From the NCBI GenBank assembly GCA_011389885.1, contig JAABTK010000003.1:19748-83747 (forward strand): 64,000 nucleotides of DNA, given 5' to 3'. The position numbers and the translations under genes were made by a program. Source of the stretch: Gammaproteobacteria bacterium (GTDB lineage Bacteria > Pseudomonadota > Gammaproteobacteria > Chromatiales > Chromatiaceae). Shown here piece after piece: positions 37,226 through 46,444 of the stretch. The stretch's first letter is position 1, and every line of letters starts with the position of its first letter. The notes under the pieces are model-generated. The model was not told where the DNA came from and did not search any database. It saw nothing but the letters and a program-made list of their open reading frames with translations.

Positions 37226-37591
37226 ATGGTGGAGGCGGCGGGAATCGAACCCGCGTCCGCAAGCACTCCGCCTTCGGCTCTACATGCTTAGTCCGGTCTA
37301 TTATGTTTAACCGCAATCCACCCGACGGACAGGGCTGGTTTGCGGCGGTTCCGGTTAGGTTTTAACGGTTTGGCCCCGGACGAGCCGCACCGCGATCTTG
37401 CGAGTTATGACGCCTGGAATCCGCGCTTCGCAAGCACAGCTCGGTCAGACGGCACCCTACTGGGTATTAAGCAGCTAGTGCGTAGTTGTCGTCGTTGGCA
37501 ACTATCTGTTTGCAGATGGATTTACGAGGGAATCTACATCCTCGGCATGCACCTTAGGTTTTGCTACCCACGTCGAAGCCAAGTCGCCCCC
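37226..37591 (-). ncRNA. ssrA: tmRNA (transfer-messenger RNA)
   Basis: A 366-nt one-piece tmRNA that rescues stalled ribosomes. The 5' end GGGGGCG pairs with CGCCTCC before the 3' ACCA, leaving the G3-U pair that marks alanine identity. The T-arm GCGGGTTCGATTCCCGC is intact. The tag frame, at 37467-37499, reads GCC AAC GAC GAC AAC TAC GCA CTA GCT GCT TAA, giving ANDDNYALAA, a gammaproteobacterial tag ending in the ALAA degron. Pseudoknot regions lie between the tag and the T-arm. Confidence 0.97.
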
Positions 37592-37610
37592 TAAGTGTCG
37601 TAAGTAGGAC

Positions 37611-37639
37611 AGTGTAGGGTCGGCCGAGTTCCGGTGCAA
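37611..37639 (-). promoter_or_regulatory. Sigma-70 promoter of ssrA
   Basis: On the minus strand TTGCAC, a 17-bp spacer, then TACACT, ending 19 bp before the mature tmRNA 5' end. This leaves a short leader for RNase P processing. The boxes match the consensus at four or more positions each. Confidence 0.7.
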
Positions 37640-38004
37640 GCGAATCCGCGCCAAGGGCTGGCGCGATGCGCGCTGTGCAGCGGGCTCTCCGCCCTGCGAA
37701 TCGGTATTTGGTGGTCGGGTCAGGCGTTTTCAACCGGAGGCCCCCATGCCCCAAGCGCCCATTTTAGGGACGCAGAAGGCGCACAGGATCGCAGAGAACT
37801 CCCGCGTCCCCACGCTCCAGCGCCGCCGCCCGGGCCATGACCACGGCCTTGGAGGCGCTGCGCGCCGGCGACCCGCCCGCGGGCCGATGCCCTTCGCGGA
37901 GCTGCGCACACGGGTTGGATTCGAGGGTTACGATAACGATTTGAAACGGTATGATGGTAAAAACACAGATCCAGGCGTTGCGGCGCGTTACCAGGAGAGA
38001 CGGC
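37640..38004. other. Gene-free stretch between tmRNA promoter and endA
   Basis: It holds a GGGACGCAGAAGGCGCACAG repeat piece at about 37769-37800 and a GC-rich tract to about 37915. An AT-richer segment follows (AACGATTTGAAACGGTATGATGG) that probably contains the promoter of the endonuclease gene. No convincing gene is present. Confidence 0.5.
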
Positions 38005-38643
38005 ATGAAAACCCGGTTTAAGCTCGTGTTGATCCTCGGCGGCTTGCTAGCCGGCGGCGCACAGACGGCGTCGGCGCGGGAATACCTCGATATACTTTCG
38101 GACTTTTGGAAAAACCTGCATCCCGACGGCGGCGAGACCCTGTATTGCGGTCAGGCCTTCAAGCCCTTCGACCGCGCGGTGAACGTGGAGCATGTGTTCC
38201 CGATGGCCTGGGTCACCAACGAACTGCTCTGCGGCGAGCGCATGCAGTGCCGCCAGGGCAGCGAACGCTTCAACCGCATCGAGTCGGACATGCACAACCT
38301 CTACCCCAGCCTGCGCATCATTAACGAGGCCCGGGGGAGCTACCCCTTCGGAGAGCTGTGGGGTGAGCCGCGGGATTTTGGCGCATGCGATTTCGAGGTC
38401 TCCACCAGCAAACGCCTGGCCGAGCCGCGGCCCGAAGCCCGCGGCGAAATCGCCCGCGCCATGTTCTACATGCACGACGCCTACGACCTGCCCATCTTCC
38501 GGCGGCAGTTGCAGATGCTCAAGGACTGGAACCGCGAGGACCCGCCCGAGGCCGCGGAGCGCCGGCGCAACGACATCATCGAAAGGCTTCAGGGCAGCCG
38601 CAACCGCTTCATCGATGACCCCGCCGCGGCCGACTCATTGTAG
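38005..38643 (+). CDS. endA: Endonuclease I family nuclease, secreted
   Basis: A 212-aa nuclease of the EndA/Vvn family, normally a periplasmic or secreted DNase. A signal peptide MKTRFKLVLILGGLLAGGAQTASA-type segment occupies the first 24 residues. The beta-beta-alpha-metal core shows NVEHVFPMAWV (catalytic His), ESDMHNLYPS and INEARGSYPFGE (metal-binding Asn). ATG 38005 follows CAGGAGAGA. The stop overlaps the convergent DUF420-like gene by 9 bp. Confidence 0.88.
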   Translation: MKTRFKLVLILGGLLAGGAQTASAREYLDILSDFWKNLHPDGGETLYCGQAFKPFDRAVNVEHVFPMAWVTNELLCGERMQCRQGSERFNRIESDMHNLYPSLRIINEARGSYPFGELWGEPRDFGACDFEVSTSKRLAEPRPEARGEIARAMFYMHDAYDLPIFRRQLQMLKDWNREDPPEAAERRRNDIIERLQGSRNRFIDDPAAADSL

Positions 38644-39051
38644 GAAATACCAGGCGTTCCAAAGCCCGCCCAAATGGGTGAACACCCAGGCCGCCACCGC
38701 GATCCGCCCCAGCAGTCGATGCCGCCGGTTGACCGCCGCCGCCAGGCCCGCGGCGGGCCGCCGCCGGGCCCAAATCAGCAACGGACCCAGCACCAACGGC
38801 AGCATGCCGATGCTGCCATGCACATAGATCCAGGGCAGCAGTTGCGCCGGCACCGGCGGCAGCAAGGAGGGGAAACGAAAATGCAGCAGGTACAAGGCGG
38901 CGAAGACCCAGGCGGCGACGATCAAAAACGTCATCAACCCCGCATGCCGGCGAAAGGCCCCGGCGCGCGCCGCCAGCCAGGCCCAGCCCAGCAAGCCCAA
39001 TGCGATCAGCGACCAAACACTGCCGCCAATCAGAACCCATTCGTGAAGCAT
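38635..39051 (-). CDS. DUF420-like small membrane protein
   Basis: A 138-aa protein with four hydrophobic helices. Histidines sit at positions typical of the DUF420/YozB family: RRHAGLM, WIYVHGSIGML and HRLLGRIAVAAWVFTHLGGL, the last with the HR...GR pattern. DUF420 genes often occur near heme-copper oxidase assembly genes, but none is here, so function is unknown. The start ATG 39051 has no strong ribosome binding site. It is convergent with endA. Confidence 0.6.
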   Translation of the reverse strand: MLHEWVLIGGSVWSLIALGLLGWAWLAARAGAFRRHAGLMTFLIVAAWVFAALYLLHFRFPSLLPPVPAQLLPWIYVHGSIGMLPLVLGPLLIWARRRPAAGLAAAVNRRHRLLGRIAVAAWVFTHLGGLWNAWYFLQ

Positions 39052-39232
39052 GCCACCCGGCCCCGGCTCAATCAGAAAGGCGGCATTATGCCCGTTCTAC
39101 CGCCCACGGCAAAACCTCAATGGCACGGCCGGCCGCTCAGCGGCCGGTTTCAGGTCGCGCCCCGTGTGAGCGGCCGCAGATTGCGCTAAAATCCCGGTGC
39201 TCCGCTCCACCAACGAAACCGAAGGCGCAGCC

Positions 39233-40144
39233 ATGACCCGCTCAACCCGCCCCATCGCCGCCGGCGAACTTTGGTCCTCACTTCAGGCCGTCGCCGCCGC
39301 GGCGCTTGCAACCGGCGCCCTGCGCCCCATCGAAACCGCTCAAACCCGGCTCGAAGACCAGGGCGTGGGGTTCTTGGTGCGCACCGCCTCCAACCTGCAA
39401 CGCAAGGCCGAAGACCAGGCCCGCCAGCAACAGGGCCAGGCCCCGGACAACCCCTTCCTGGCGCCGGAACCCGAACTGCTGGTGGGCGATATCGGCCCCG
39501 ATCACCGCGCGGTACTCAACAAGTTCAACGTGCTGGAACACCACCTGCTAATCGTCACCCGCGAGTTTGAACACCAAGAGCGGCTGCTCAACCTCGCGGA
39601 CTTTCGCGCCCTGTGCTGGGGCCTTGCGGAACTCAACGGCCTCGGGTTCTACAACGGCGGCGAAGTGGCCGGCGCCAGTCAAGCCCACAAACACCTGCAA
39701 CTGGCCCCGCTGCCGCTCTCCGGCGGCGAAACCGCGGTCCCCATGGCCAGCGCATTCGGCGAACTCCCCGCCGGCTTCCTGTTCGGCCGGCTGCCGGGGC
39801 TGCCCTTTAATCATGTCTTCGCCCCGCTGCCCCCGACCCTATGGGACCATCCCCAGAACGCCGCCGCGCATGCCCGCGACCTATACCAGGAAATGCTGGG
39901 CTTTGTCGGCATCGGCGAAATCGAACACGCCGCCGGCGAGATGCATCAAAGCCGCCCCTACAACCTGCTAATGACCCGCCAATGGATGCTCCTGGTCCCG
40001 CGCAGCGAGGAATGCGTAGGCCCGATCTCGGTCAACGCCCTGGGCTTCGCCGGCTCGCTATTCATCAAAAACCCCGCAGACATGGACCTGATCCTCGACC
40101 AAGGCCCCATGCAAATCCTCTGCCGGGTCAGCGACAACGCCTAA
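39233..40144 (+). CDS. ATP adenylyltransferase (Ap4A phosphorylase)
   Basis: A 303-aa HIT-like phosphorylase that splits diadenosine tetraphosphate into ATP and ADP. The catalytic HIT-type motif is QAHKHLQLAPLP near residue 155, with upstream NKFNVLEHHLLIVTREFE, characteristic of the Apa2/DUF4922 group. ATG 39233 gives the correct family start. It lies 27 bp upstream of the V-ATPase subunit I gene on the same strand, so the two may be co-transcribed. Confidence 0.9.
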   Translation: MTRSTRPIAAGELWSSLQAVAAAALATGALRPIETAQTRLEDQGVGFLVRTASNLQRKAEDQARQQQGQAPDNPFLAPEPELLVGDIGPDHRAVLNKFNVLEHHLLIVTREFEHQERLLNLADFRALCWGLAELNGLGFYNGGEVAGASQAHKHLQLAPLPLSGGETAVPMASAFGELPAGFLFGRLPGLPFNHVFAPLPPTLWDHPQNAAAHARDLYQEMLGFVGIGEIEHAAGEMHQSRPYNLLMTRQWMLLVPRSEECVGPISVNALGFAGSLFIKNPADMDLILDQGPMQILCRVSDNA

Positions 40145-40171
40145 CCGAACACCCCACGCGAGCCGTCCCCC

Positions 40172-41998
40172 ATGCGCAACCCGCTGCACCTGCGCCCCAC
40201 CCAAGCCCATTGGTTCGAGGTCTTCGTACAACGCGACCAAACCGTCTACGCGCTGGAGGCCCTAGCCGCCACCGGCGAGGTGCAGCTCGAGTCCGACCCG
40301 CGCGGCCATGCGCTGCGAATCAAACAGGTGCAGGCCTGCATCAAGCAATTCGAAGGCCTGCGCCGCCGCTACGGCGACGAACTTGAGGCCGCATGCGGCG
40401 ACGCCCCCCACCCCGAGGGCGCACTCGAAAAGAGCAGCGGCGAGGCCCTAAGCCGCCTGCGCCGCTGGCTGGCCGACCGCCTGCGCAGCCGCCGCCGACA
40501 GCAAGCCCTGGAACGCGAGGCGCACAACCTCGAACTGCTCCTCGAATGCCTGCAAGCGCTCGCATGCGCCCCGCACCTGCTCGAACGCTTCGCCCACCAC
40601 ACCGAATTCCTCTACAAGGGCGTCTTCGCCTGCCCCCCAAGCCCCGAGACCGACGACCAACCCGCCGCGGCCGTAGACCGCAAGGTGCGCGGCCCCCACC
40701 ACGAATTCGTCATCGTCGCCGCGCAACCCGCCGCCCGCCTCGACATCGAGGCCGCCTACAGCGTCTGCACCCGACTGGACATCCCCGCCTGGCTCGACCA
40801 GCCCAGCGAGCGCCCCTGCACCCTGGTCGAGCGCCGCCTCCAGGCGCTCGCCGAGGAACAGCAAAAGATCCGCCGCAGCCTCGACGAGCAGGCCGCAGAC
40901 CCCGCCATGCGCACCGCCCTGGGCCACCTCTCGCGCCTCGCCTGGCTCATCGAACAGGCCCCCGAACTCACCGGCGAGCGCCGTATCTGCCACGTCACCG
41001 GCTGGACCACCAGCGAGCGCCCCGAAGACCTGCTGGCCATCCTCAACCGCAGCGGCATCCACGCCGCCGCCCGCTTCTCCGCCCCGCCCATCGGCCGCGA
41101 CTCGCCCATCCACAGCGCCCGGCCCGCCTTCGCCCGGCCCTTCCGGCTGTTCTCCGGCCTCCTCACGCCCCCCACCCAGAGCGAAATCGACCCCTCGTTC
41201 CTGCTCCCGATGCTGGTCCCGCTGCTGTTCGGCTTCATGTTCCCCGACGTCGGCCACGGCCTCATCCTCATCCTCGCCGGCCTCGCCCTCAAACGCAGCC
41301 ACCCCAGGCTCGGCTTCCTGCTCCCCTGCGGCATCTCCGCCACCCTGTTCGGCATCCTGTTCGGCGACTTCTTCGGCCTGCACCACCTGCTCGAACCGCT
41401 CTGGTTCCAGCCCATCGAAGAACCCCTGCGCATACTCGAAGTCGCCCTCATCTTCGGCGCCATCCTGCTGATGCTCGGCATGCTGTTCTCCGCCATCGAG
41501 GCCTGGTGGGACCGCCAGATCCGCCACTGGCTGGTGATCGACGGCGCAGTGCTCATCCTCTACGCCGGCGCCCTAATCGGCTTCTTCTGGCAGCCCGCCT
41601 GGACCGCCATCCCCATCGCCATCCTTTGGTACTTCATCGGGACCGCCCTATTCAACTGCCGCGGCCAATGCGCAAAAAACCTCCTCCAAGGCCTCGGCGA
41701 AACGCTCGCAACCACCCTCGAACTCCTCCTCAACACCCTTTCCTTCCTGCGCATCGGCGCCTTCGCCCTGGCCCACGCCGGCCTCTCACTAGCCATCAAC
41801 ACCATCGCCGACCGCTTCGACACCCCGCTCCTCTACGGCCTCACCCTGCTAATCGGCCACCTCTTTGCCATCGCCCTCGAAACCCTGCTCGTATTCATCC
41901 AAACCACGCGCCTGATCCTGTTCGAATTCTGCGTCCACTTCCTCAAAAGCGAAGGCCGAGTGTTCCGCCCCATCCGCCGCCGCGACCCACGCCGCTAA
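40172..41998 (+). CDS. V-type ATP synthase subunit I
   Basis: A 608-aa homologue of the a/I subunit of V/A-type rotary ATPases, the membrane half-channel for ion movement. The N-terminal 320 residues are a charged cytoplasmic arm. Several membrane helices follow, beginning PSFLLPMLVPLLFGFMFPDV, with GDFFGLHHLLEPLW and RIGAFALAHAGLSLAINT, which contains the conserved arginine region. It appears complete, ending GRVFRPIRRRD. No other ATPase subunit gene lies on either side: upstream is Ap4A phosphorylase and downstream a tRNA. It may serve subunits encoded elsewhere. Confidence 0.9.
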   Translation: MRNPLHLRPTQAHWFEVFVQRDQTVYALEALAATGEVQLESDPRGHALRIKQVQACIKQFEGLRRRYGDELEAACGDAPHPEGALEKSSGEALSRLRRWLADRLRSRRRQQALEREAHNLELLLECLQALACAPHLLERFAHHTEFLYKGVFACPPSPETDDQPAAAVDRKVRGPHHEFVIVAAQPAARLDIEAAYSVCTRLDIPAWLDQPSERPCTLVERRLQALAEEQQKIRRSLDEQAADPAMRTALGHLSRLAWLIEQAPELTGERRICHVTGWTTSERPEDLLAILNRSGIHAAARFSAPPIGRDSPIHSARPAFARPFRLFSGLLTPPTQSEIDPSFLLPMLVPLLFGFMFPDVGHGLILILAGLALKRSHPRLGFLLPCGISATLFGILFGDFFGLHHLLEPLWFQPIEEPLRILEVALIFGAILLMLGMLFSAIEAWWDRQIRHWLVIDGAVLILYAGALIGFFWQPAWTAIPIAILWYFIGTALFNCRGQCAKNLLQGLGETLATTLELLLNTLSFLRIGAFALAHAGLSLAINTIADRFDTPLLYGLTLLIGHLFAIALETLLVFIQTTRLILFEFCVHFLKSEGRVFRPIRRRDPRR

Positions 41999-42012
41999 AG
42001 CCCCGCAAACTA

Positions 42013-42041
42013 TTGACGCCGACCCGCGCAAAGGGTATATT
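42013..42041 (+). promoter_or_regulatory. Sigma-70 promoter of tRNA-Met
   Basis: TTGACG, a 17-bp spacer, then TATATT, ending 13 bp before the tRNA 5' end. The boxes and spacing are near consensus. Confidence 0.85.
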
Positions 42042-42053
42042 CGACCACCTTGC

Positions 42054-42130
42054 GGCTACGTAGCTCAGTCGGTCAGAGCGACGGACTCATAACCCGTAGG
42101 TCGGTGGTTCAATTCCACCCGTAGCCACCA
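42054..42130 (+). tRNA. tRNA-Met (CAU), elongator type
   Basis: A 77-nt cloverleaf with encoded CCA. The acceptor stem GGCTACG/CGTAGCC is that of elongator tRNA-Met rather than the CAU isoleucine tRNA. Anticodon CAU is at 42088-42090 in loop CTCATAA. The anticodon stem ACGGA/CCCGT has one mismatch, A31-C39. The T-arm is GGTGG TTCAATT CCACC. Confidence 0.95.
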
Positions 42131-42162
42131 TACACCTGCCCCAAGTCTGCCCAAAAGATACC

Positions 42163-42199
42163 AAAAGCCCCGTAATTCAACGAGTTACGGGGCTTTTTT
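42163..42199 (+). terminator. Rho-independent terminator after tRNA-Met
   Basis: AAAAGCCCCGTAA pairs with TTACGGGGCTTTT across a nine-base loop, ending in a T-run. It follows the tRNA by 32 bp. Confidence 0.92.
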
Positions 42200-42696
42200 G
42201 TTTCAGGGGTTTCCCATCGATGATATGGAAATGCCAAAAATCTGTTGGTGCATTCGTGGGTGGATTGATACCAACTGCTCAAGAACTTGATGCCTCGGCC
42301 CAAGCCCCAACCCCCAAAACCACCCCCAACGGACGTCGAGGCTTCAGCCGGACCGAACGAAGCCCCCAAGCGTTGTTGATGCCCCCCAGCCCGGCTAAGG
42401 CCTCGACCTCCCAAGCGCCCGCCGAGGAAGCCGAGGCCTTAGCCGGGCCGAGCGAAGCGCGGCTGGAGTGTCAAACACGAGTTTGACACCGATGCGCATC
42501 ACCTCCGCTGCTGCTGGTCCCCAAGGCCCAGCTCAAGAACCCACACGCCTTGCAAGCCCTGCTTCCCAAACCATTCGGCAAGCTAGAGCTTGCAACACAT
42601 GCGTCTCACCGACGTCGAGGCATTAGCCGGTGATGTCGGTACGCGCCCGATCCTAGGCGTAAATCAAGTCACCAGCCAGGATAAAACCAGCGTAAA
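42200..42696. repeat. Gene-free region with GTCGAGGC...AGCCGG / CGAACGAAGC dispersed repeats
   Basis: Between about 42297 and 42465 there are several partial, tandemly arranged copies: GGACGTCGAGGCTTCAGCCG, GACCGAACGAAGCCCCCAAG, CCCGGCTAAGGCCTCGACCTCC and AGGCCTTAGCCGGGCCGAGC. A short piece, GACGTCGAGGCATTAGCCGG, recurs at about 42611. No gene is visible. Confidence 0.65.
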
Positions 42697-42742
42697 TTAT
42701 CGTTTATCAAACCTTTTTTGTATAATTCGGCAACATTTATCC
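42697..42742 (+). promoter_or_regulatory. Putative promoter and TTTATC boxes upstream of the yjjJ-like gene
   Basis: TATAAT at 42721-42726 is a perfect -10; the -35 is poor (TTATCG at 18-bp spacing). TTTATC boxes at about 42703 and 42736, with GATAAA at about 42680 in inverted orientation, could be an operator for the encoded winged-helix protein. This is speculative. Confidence 0.4.
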
Positions 42743-42752
42743 TAGTCATGCG

Positions 42753-44066
42753 GTGAGTCAACGGCGTCAGATGAGCATAACCCTTGCAGAATGCCTGGAA
42801 AACGGCCCCTTGACCTCCAAGGAGATCCAGGCGGCCACCGGCCAAACGCAGTCTGCGGTTTCGCGCCAGATAACAGCCCTTGGCAATCGGGTGATTCGCC
42901 TCCGCTCGGGCCGCACGCCTCGGTATGCGCTGACCTGCAACGCCTTTGGCGCCGACGACAAGCTTCCGCTTTACCGGGTCGATCCGCACGGCCATAGCGC
43001 CCTCCTCGCGGTAATACGGCCCTTGGCGCACGGGGCGTTCTTTGTTGAGCCCTGTCAGGGCATGCCGGAGGTGTTGCTCGGAGATAACGGCAACGGTCTA
43101 TACGACGGCCTTTCGTAGTTCCTGAATGACCTGAGACCGCAAGGTTTTTTAGGCCGGCAGGTCGCGGCCGCACTGAATGAACTTGCCGCAGATTTCCCCG
43201 CCGATCCCAGGCATTGGCATACCAATCATGTCGGGCGCTATCTACTATCCAACGGAGATGACCTCCCCGGAAACCTCAAATTCGGCCAACAAGCCCACTT
43301 GAGAGTGCGACGCCCCCCTGTTGCCGTCACCGAAGATGATTATCCCGACCTAGCCGATCAAGTGATGCGCGGGATCTCGCCCGGCCCTTCTGCGGGTGGA
43401 GAACAGCTAAAATTCACCGCATATCACGCTCCAAAAGGCCACGTCATCGTTAAATTCACCCCGAACCAAGCGGGGCCAGTGGCGCGGCGGTGGCGCGATA
43501 TCCTGATCACCGAATTCCACGCCACAAAAGCGGTCCATGAAGCCGGCGTTCCGGCAGCGGAAACGCGCCTATTGGAGATCGGAAATCGCCTCTTCCTTGA
43601 GTCCCGGCCCTTCGATAGAAGCGGCGGATATGGCCGTATGCCAACGCTGTCACTCCAAGCTATAGACACCGAGTTCACCGGCCTGGGGGCCAATTGGCCC
43701 CAAGTCATGAGGGCGTTATCAGAACCCGGCCTGGTGAAGCCCCGGCACGTCTATAATGCAGAGTGCCTATATGTTTTCGGCAGGTTGATCAACAATACCG
43801 ACATGCACCTTGGAAACCTCAGCCTATCCATCGACGGACAAGGGTTCAGCCTACTCCCAGCGTACCACATCGGCTCAATGCGGTTCGCGCCGCGGGCGGG
43901 CGATGTGCCGCCGTTTTCATTCTCGCCGCCAAGCCTCAGAAACGCGCCTGCGCGTGATGTGCGAGCGATAGATCCAATGGCCCACAGATTCTGGGAAACG
44001 GTTCACAGTGACCGCAGGATTTCCAACGAATTCCGCTCGTTTCTGGAAAATGGAAACCGGCCTTGA
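42753..44066 (+). pseudogene. YjjJ-like HipA-family gene interrupted by an in-frame amber codon
   Basis: One frame runs from GTG 42753 (or ATG 42771) to 44066, about 431 aa, with a single TAG at 43116-43118; the codons on both sides are continuous protein (...GNGLYDGLS, stop, FLNDLRPQGFLGRQV...). An N-terminal winged helix (LTSKEIQAATGQTQSAVSRQ) plus a HipA kinase body is the layout of E. coli YjjJ. The catalytic NNTDMHLGN is present, but the metal-binding motif expected as AYD reads AYH, so kinase activity is probably lost as well. No antitoxin gene is adjacent. Decay is likely; read-through is the alternative. Confidence 0.8.
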
Positions 44067-44488
44067 TCACCGTTCCGGCCGCCGAAAGGACGGGGTTCAA
44101 AAGCCCGGCTATGGCTGATCTTCGCAAAGGCAGGGCCTTCGCACTCCAAGCGGGTCATGGCCGATTTGATGATCAAGGCCTGGCTTATGGCTGGGATGCA
44201 AAACTTTAGTTTTACTGGTTGCGAGGCTCCGCCTCGCAACCCCGTCTGCCGGCTCTGCCGGCCGAGAGATTTCTCGAAACCACGAAACCACGAAACCACG
44301 AGAGCCACGAAAAGATCCTACGGCGATTTGTGTCCATTCGTGTTTATCTGTGGTTCTGGTTGGTGGTTGGTGCTTAGGCGAACGAAGCCCCCAAGCCCAG
44401 CCAAAGCCCCAACCCCCAAAACCGCCCCCGCCCTCTCACGCCAAGACGCAAAGCGCGCTAAGAAAGCCCTTTGCCGCCCTGCCTACGG
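44067..44488. repeat. Gene-free repeat region before the LpxR-like gene
   Basis: It contains short direct repeats GAAACCAC (about 44277-44300), a TCCATTCGTGTTTATCTGTG tract, then GGTTGGTGGTTGGTGCTTAG and GCGAACGAAGCCCCCAAGCC (about 44357-44400). A CACGCCAAGACGCAAAGCGC piece follows and ends at the CTAG that forms the neighbouring stop codon. No gene is visible. Confidence 0.65.
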
Positions 44489-45499
44489 CTAGAATTTCCA
44501 GGCAATGCTTAAAGCGGTAAACTGATCCATATCTTGTTGGCCTTTGTACTCCTGCCCCCTAATGATGTTCGTTAAGGTGATTTTAGCGCCCATATACGCC
44601 ATGCTGATGCCATATTGGGTATCGACCACTAACGGTTTTTTGGCGACTCGATGGCTGTCTGTAAAGGTGTTGCCGTCGAGGAATATATTGCGTCCGATCA
44701 GTCGGCTTTCCGTGCCGATGAAGAAATAACCCGAGGCCCGATCGCTGGCTTTCAGATAACCAGACCCGGGTAGGCTGGGGCGGATACGCGAAGGACCATT
44801 GTCCTTCCACAGCCCGAGCCCCAACCTCAGGGTAAAACCCACTCCAGCATGGGTGTCCAGGTTGCCCAGGGATAAACCCGCATGCGGCATTAAATCCATT
44901 TCCAAACCGCCCAAGGGGTTTAAGGCCTTACGCCATTGCCGATCCCAGTGCAGGTTGACAATCGGTTCGTTTTTCAGTTGGTGGCGCCAGCCTTTGGGCT
45001 CGGGCGAGTCGCTGATATGCTCATGCCACCCGCTTTGCACCTCCTCACCTAGGGCATAGGGGCCGACCACCCCGAGTTGTAATTCAAAGGTATCCAGGGT
45101 TTTAGGTTTGTTGTTAGCGTCTTTGCTGATCCTTAGCAACCCCAGGCCCGCATATAAATAGGCGGCATAGGGCCTTTCGGTCTTTTGTAATCGCTCTGCG
45201 GTTATATCGGAAGGCGTATAGATGCTTTGTCCGAAGGCAAGATTGGCCCGCCACGATTCACGCCCCGGTCCCCGCTTGCGAAAATAGGGGATTAACTCCG
45301 CGGTATCGGTTAGCCAGTTGCTGCGATCCTCACCCGAATAATACGACACACGGGTGCCTTGGGTGAAATGGCGATCCGTCCCTGCAAGTACATCGTTTTC
45401 CGCCACCAAGGTGAAAATGCCGGGGGTCGGCGCGCTACTCGCCTTGGCCGAAGAGATCGCGACCAATAAAAGCAAAAAAATCCGGGTCAAAAACCTCAT
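44489..45499 (-). CDS. LpxR-like outer-membrane protein (DUF2219)
   Basis: A 336-aa beta-barrel protein of the family that includes LpxR, which removes the 3'-acyloxyacyl chain from lipid A. A signal peptide starts MRFLTRIFLLLLVAISSAKA. The mature N terminus has VAENDVLAGTDRHFTQGTRV, containing the Asn-Asp pair of the LpxR active site. GWHEHISDSPEPKGWRHQ and LKNEP supply the expected His and Glu. It ends in the aromatic ALSIAWKF, a typical barrel C terminus. ATG 45499 is chosen for the signal peptide. GC is lower than for most neighbours, and the TAG stop lies in CTAG at a repeat edge. Confidence 0.82.
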   Translation of the reverse strand: MRFLTRIFLLLLVAISSAKASSAPTPGIFTLVAENDVLAGTDRHFTQGTRVSYYSGEDRSNWLTDTAELIPYFRKRGPGRESWRANLAFGQSIYTPSDITAERLQKTERPYAAYLYAGLGLLRISKDANNKPKTLDTFELQLGVVGPYALGEEVQSGWHEHISDSPEPKGWRHQLKNEPIVNLHWDRQWRKALNPLGGLEMDLMPHAGLSLGNLDTHAGVGFTLRLGLGLWKDNGPSRIRPSLPGSGYLKASDRASGYFFIGTESRLIGRNIFLDGNTFTDSHRVAKKPLVVDTQYGISMAYMGAKITLTNIIRGQEYKGQQDMDQFTALSIAWKF

Positions 45500-46341
45500 T
45501 GACCTAGTCGCACACAAAGGCCTGACCACCGCAGCGGCTGATGCACTCGCAGACGGGCGTAGCACCGGCATCGGATCGGCTGGCTTCTGGCTCGGGTCAT
45601 CACGGGCTCCTGGGAGGCTGGGGGGCTGTTTAGTGTAATCGAGACGGCGACAGGATCAAGCCTTGTTGGGATTGAGTGAGGGTTAAGGTGGGGTCAAGAT
45701 GGGTGTCCGGTTTTTTTGTGTTGTTTTGCTGGTTGGTTTTCTGCTGTTGTTTGTGAGGTTGAGCCGTCGAGGGTGTCGCAGGGTTCGTCCACTTCCCTTC
45801 CTCTGCCAAACAGCCGGACCAAAGTCGGGACTCAAAGCGCCATGGAGTACACGCCTTGGCGTGTCTGTCACGCCCGCACGCCCCGAGGTCGTACCCCAAC
45901 GGGAACGGTGTCTCATGCTTTGCGGCCTGGCGGGTGCGGCGCTCGCCCCGCCATTGCTCGGTGAGGCTCCCGCGGGAGGCGTAGACCCGACGGATGACCA
46001 GACCCTAGGGGGCAAGGACCTCGGCGGTGCGGCCGCCCTGTGTGTAAGTGGTAGGTTGCGCCACGTCGATGCGGCGGGCTAAAAAATCTAGGGAAAAATC
46101 TGGGGGAAAATTTGGGTGTATCCTTGTGTTCCTTGTTTTCTTCGCTGTTCGATCCCTTCAGCGGCTGCATCTGGGGCGAGAGCGGTTTTTGCGGGTGGCC
46201 CCTTTCTCGTTCGCGCCGAGGAGTCTCTGGGCTCGCCGTCAGTGCTTTTACAAAACCGCACGTTTCTAGGGTTTGGTTTTTTCCCACGAACGGCTGTTAT
46301 GTATCGCTGTGGATGAAAAAGGGGGAAGGGTGCCTAACAAC
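45500..46341. other. Gene-free stretch of about 0.84 kb
   Basis: A T-rich tract with ATGGGTGTCCGG near 45698, then a GC-rich block (about 45780-46080) with short open frames on both strands, none with a recognisable domain or a good start. After 46080 the sequence has purine runs such as GGGAAAAATCTGGGGGAAAA. It may hold a decayed gene or mobile element, but I cannot identify one. Confidence 0.5.
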
Positions 46342-46369
46342 TTGACACCTGCTCTTTGCCGGCTAAACT
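46342..46369 (+). promoter_or_regulatory. Sigma-70 promoter of the AT-rich secreted-protein gene
   Basis: A perfect TTGACA at 46342-46347, a 16-bp spacer, then TAAACT at 46364-46369. The start codon is 75 bp downstream, leaving a moderate 5' leader. Confidence 0.7.
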
Positions 46370-46444
46370 TGTGCTGAGCCGTTCCAGCAGCACCGGGGCG
46401 CCAGGCCATTCCCCGAGCTAACCAAAAATATTTTGGAGATTTTA

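Noticed and set aside
37226..37260. A separate tRNA at the GGGTTCGATTCCC T-arm
   Set aside because: It is the 3' end of tmRNA; the 5' half and tag region prove it.
40393..42063. Plus-strand open frame of 556 codons overlapping V-ATPase subunit I
   Set aside because: Pro/Arg-rich low-complexity peptide in an alternative frame of a clear gene; no start or domain support.
45900..46290. Small minus-strand frame that might be a transposase relic
   Set aside because: No recognisable motif in any frame and no inverted ends; left as unassigned.
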